Shown here: positions 4,145 to 6,371 of the stretch, piece after piece
Layout of the letters: each line of letters opens with the position of its first letter
Position numbering within the stretch: position 1 is the first letter of the stretch
Source of the DNA: Cyclobacteriaceae bacterium
Lineage (GTDB): Bacteria; Bacteroidota; Bacteroidia; Cytophagales; Cyclobacteriaceae
Direction: 5' to 3'
NCBI GenBank assembly: GCA_009885605.1
Contig: VFKK01000200.1
Span: forward strand, 1-6,371
DNA length: 6,371 bases
Program-made: the position numbers and the translations under genes
Notes under the pieces: model-generated
Seen by the model: the letters and a program-made list of their open reading frames with translations, nothing else
Database searches by the model: none
What the model was told of the DNA's origin: nothing

Positions 4145-5923
4145 TTAATCTGATTTTTGCCGGATTAGTTTTTTTCGGTAAGCATTGAATATTCTGGACT
4201 TTGAGACAAAGCCCAAGTATCTCCCATTTTCGATAACGGGAAGGTTCCATGCGCCGGAGCTTTCAAATTTTTCCATGGCTTTTTGCATATTTTCAGTTGC
4301 CAATAGAATTTCCGGGGGGTTGTGCATTAGATCCCGTATGTAGACCGTATCCTGCTTTTCAGGATCAAACATAATATCCCGAATATCATCCAGTGTAATT
4401 ATTCCGTGAAGAGATTTGTTCTCGTCCACAACAGGAAAAATATTTCTTTTTGAAATTTTCACCAGACTTATCAAGTCTCTGAGGGTAGAATCAGGATGAA
4501 TCGGAAGCAGATCCCGCTCAATCACATGAGTAAGATCTATCAATTCGAGCAGCTCTTGATCTTGGGATTCGGGAAGAGACTTACCTTGGTCTTTCAACTG
4601 CATCTTATACAGACTGTCTTTTTGGAAATAAGAAGTAGTGATGTAAGAAATGGCTGAAACAAACATAAGGGGCACAAAAAGCTCGTATCCACCGGTAATC
4701 TCAGCAATTAAGAATATGGCCGATAATGGGGCGTGTTGGACTCCGCTCATCAATCCGCACATCGCAACAAGAGTAAAGTGAGCCAGAGGAAGAGGAATAT
4801 GGAATCCAAGCATATTCTTCGCGTATGCAAAGACAAATCCCAGGATTCCTCCAACATAAAGAGAAGGGGCAAATATTCCACCACTTCCACCGGCTCCTAT
4901 TGTAATGGCTGATGCGATGGGTTTCAAAAGGATGATAAATCCCAAAAACACAAGAATAAATAACGGACTATCAATGATCGAAAAGAAAGGACTTTTATCT
5001 AAAATCTGATTACTGTTCCCCTCGATCAGTATATTTAAGGTAGAATACCCCTCTCCATAGATTGGAGGAAAAAAGAAAACAATAAAACCCAAAAAAGCCC
5101 CTCCATAAAGAATTCTCATCGGTTGAGAATTCAAGTCCCTGATGATTTTTTCTGTGCTTCTTACCATCTTACTGAAGTAGAGAGAAACAAATCCACAGAG
5201 GATTCCCAAGAGTAAATAGTAAGGCATATGGGCTGCCAAAAACGTGTCTTTCAGGTCAAAGTTGAATAGAGATTCATCTCCGATAAGTATCATGGAAGTC
5301 ATGGAACCCGTAACAGAAGCAATTAGGAGCGGGATAAAGCTCGCCGTGCTGATTTCCATCAGGATCACCTCGATCGCAAAAATCACTGCTCCAATCGGCG
5401 CTCCAAATATGGCGGAGATAGCTCCCGCTGCTCCGCATCCAATAAGCAAAGTTCTTTTCTTAGCATTCAAATGCATGAGCGAACCAATATTTGAACCGAT
5501 TGCTGAGCCCGTCACCACCATGGGAGCTTCCAAGCCTACAGAGCCGCCAAAGCCGACGGTAAGTGCAGATGTGATCACCCTGCTGTAGGTTTTTACCCTG
5601 GGGATTAAACTCTGGTTTTTGGAAATATTGAAAAGTACATCCGGTATTCCATGTCCTCCAAGGTCATTTAAAAAGTACCGTCCAACCAGATATGCAGCGG
5701 AAATCCCGATAATGGGATAAATGATGTACATGAAATTGGCGTACTCGGTATAAAAATCATCCGTCAGGAACCTCTGAATAGCGTGCACCAACTCTACCAG
5801 GACAACAGCTGCTAATCCGGAAAATACCCCGATTATCCCACTGAGAATCAGAATGAAAGTCTGATTGCTCATGTGTCTCAGTCTCCAGATTAGGAGCTTT
5901 GTAATGAGGTCTGTTTTTGGCAA
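4145..5923 (-). CDS. ClC-family chloride channel/transporter with C-terminal CBS pair
   Basis: This 592-residue inner-membrane protein has many hydrophobic helices across about 23-435, then two CBS domains (about 464-520 and 530-585) that in this family can bind nucleotides and gate transport. The ClC signatures are GGHGIPDV (89-96), GSVGLEAP (127-134) with gating Glu132, and GGIFAP (348-353). Tyr439 (SLY) fits the Cl-coordinating tyrosine near the end of the membrane domain. The residue aligned with the chloride-binding Ser of GSGIP is His91, and the position of the internal proton-transfer Glu of E. coli ClC appears to be Val186 (FAIEV), as in animal channels, so H+ coupling may be absent or altered. 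The start is uncertain. TTG 5923 keeps the LLIWRLRH lead-in that homologues usually have; the first ATG is 5872 (575 residues); TTG 5954 would fit if one A in the A-run near 5917 were extra. It lies downstream of an M28 peptidase on the same strand (67-bp gap). Confidence 0.93.
   Translation of the reverse strand: MPKTDLITKLLIWRLRHMSNQTFILILSGIIGVFSGLAAVVLVELVHAIQRFLTDDFYTEYANFMYIIYPIIGISAAYLVGRYFLNDLGGHGIPDVLFNISKNQSLIPRVKTYSRVITSALTVGFGGSVGLEAPMVVTGSAIGSNIGSLMHLNAKKRTLLIGCGAAGAISAIFGAPIGAVIFAIEVILMEISTASFIPLLIASVTGSMTSMILIGDESLFNFDLKDTFLAAHMPYYLLLGILCGFVSLYFSKMVRSTEKIIRDLNSQPMRILYGGAFLGFIVFFFPPIYGEGYSTLNILIEGNSNQILDKSPFFSIIDSPLFILVFLGFIILLKPIASAITIGAGGSGGIFAPSLYVGGILGFVFAYAKNMLGFHIPLPLAHFTLVAMCGLMSGVQHAPLSAIFLIAEITGGYELFVPLMFVSAISYITTSYFQKDSLYKMQLKDQGKSLPESQDQELLELIDLTHVIERDLLPIHPDSTLRDLISLVKISKRNIFPVVDENKSLHGIITLDDIRDIMFDPEKQDTVYIRDLMHNPPEILLATENMQKAMEKFESSGAWNLPVIENGRYLGFVSKSRIFNAYRKKLIRQKSD
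4146..4175 (+). terminator. Possible plus-strand terminator overlapping the 3' end of the ClC gene
   Basis: TAATCTG (4146-4152) pairs with CGGATTA (4161-4167), seven pairs with one T/G wobble and an 8-nt loop, followed by G and seven T (4169-4175). It would stop plus-strand transcripts that pass through the DnaA-box region before they run far into the opposing gene. It lies within the last codons of that gene, so it may be coincidental. Confidence 0.35.
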
Positions 5924-5990
5924 AATCGGGAAAAATTATGTTGCTTTCCTGCAAAGTAAAAAACAGAACAGGAAAATTGAAGTGAAGAGG

Positions 5991-6371
5991 TTATTCTTTA
6001 GGCAATTCCTTATCGAGGGCTAGAATTGACTTCAAAATCAAATTTGCAGCATTGTAAAAGAATTCCGGCTGAATGTTTTTGAATTCGTCGCTTGGCTTAT
6101 GATAGTCTTTATGATCTTCTACCCCGAAATAAATATGCGGAACTCCTTTGTCGTAAAAGGCACCATGATCCGAAGATTGGGTCCAATTGTTTGAACCGGT
6201 ATTTGGAGTATCATGTCCAAACAGCAGCCTTGGGATTAGTCCTTTGGATGCTTTTTCCAAGATGGGCTTCAGATGTGGATTCTGATGAGTACCCGAGGCA
6301 TAGATTTCACCGTTGTCATTTCGTGAAACCATGTCCATATTAATATTTACAAGAATCTGATCCAGCGGAAA
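5991..6371 (-). CDS. M28-family zinc metallopeptidase, C-terminal part (5' end outside window)
   Basis: The minus-strand frame is open from the window edge to TAA at 5991-5993 and gives 126 residues. M28 peptidases are two-zinc aminopeptidase-like enzymes, in Bacteroidota usually exported. Visible features are ILVNINMDMVSRND, holding the bridging or ligand Asp of the NxDM motif, then SSDHGAFYDKGVPHIYFGVEDHKDYHKPSDE, the conserved C-terminal part of the active site, in which the His of DYHKPSDE is the last zinc ligand. The first His/Asp ligands and the catalytic Glu must lie upstream, off the window. There is no reason to start at the internal ATG 6338, because the frame and the homology continue to the edge. 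The ClC gene follows 67 bp downstream on the same strand and could be cotranscribed. Confidence 0.88.
   Translation of the reverse strand, partial: FPLDQILVNINMDMVSRNDNGEIYASGTHQNPHLKPILEKASKGLIPRLLFGHDTPNTGSNNWTQSSDHGAFYDKGVPHIYFGVEDHKDYHKPSDEFKNIQPEFFYNAANLILKSILALDKELPKE

Noticed and set aside
5244..5588. Plus-strand open frame inside the ClC gene
   Set aside because: It is an antisense shadow of conserved membrane-helix codons with no recognisable protein features.
5952..5958. TACTTTG (minus strand) as a promoter for the ClC gene
   Set aside because: The -7-like element is one base short of TAnnTTTG, and no TTTG is present at the expected distance upstream.

Overview
The window looks like chromosomal DNA from a member of the Bacteroidota, probably a Cytophagales/Cyclobacteriaceae-like bacterium. 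This is inferred from the AT-rich intergenic DNA, the near absence of Shine-Dalgarno sequences, an outer-membrane beta-barrel C-terminus of the Bacteroidota type, the tatD-tcdA neighbourhood and the style of the proteins. No rRNA, tRNA, insertion sequence, prophage or CRISPR array is visible.

Left part (1-1610, + strand): the last 52 codons of an outer-membrane beta-barrel protein, then a probable terminator, then a TatD-family metal-dependent hydrolase, then TcdA, the dehydratase that cyclises t6A to ct6A in tRNA. The tatD gene is broken by an apparent one-base frameshift between its HxH motif and the rest of the protein. The remaining tatD frame then runs without a stop into tcdA, so one continuous frame (360-1610) covers both. 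Middle (1613-3706): a MaoC-type hydratase on the minus strand, convergent with tcdA and separated from it by 2 bp. Divergent from it is a probable two-gene operon of a class I SAM-dependent methyltransferase and mtgA, a monofunctional peptidoglycan glycosyltransferase.

Centre (3707-4144): a 438-bp AT-rich gap between the ends of two convergent genes. It holds three perfect DnaA boxes (TTATCCACA), two inside a 17-bp direct repeat with a 20-bp period and the third inverted 68 bp further on, with AT-rich DNA between them and a long imperfect inverted repeat to the left. This is the main find: a candidate chromosomal replication origin (oriC) or another DnaA-binding locus, with no dnaA gene in the window.

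Right part (4145-6371, minus strand): a ClC-family chloride channel/transporter with two C-terminal CBS domains, preceded by the C-terminal part of an M28-family zinc peptidase that runs off the window. Most genes on both sides point toward the candidate origin, which is unusual.

The genes are mostly housekeeping: cell wall, tRNA modification, ion transport and peptide or lipid metabolism. They do not form one evident pathway. The non-routine signals are the DnaA-box cluster, the tatD frameshift/fusion, and channel-like substitutions in the ClC protein.
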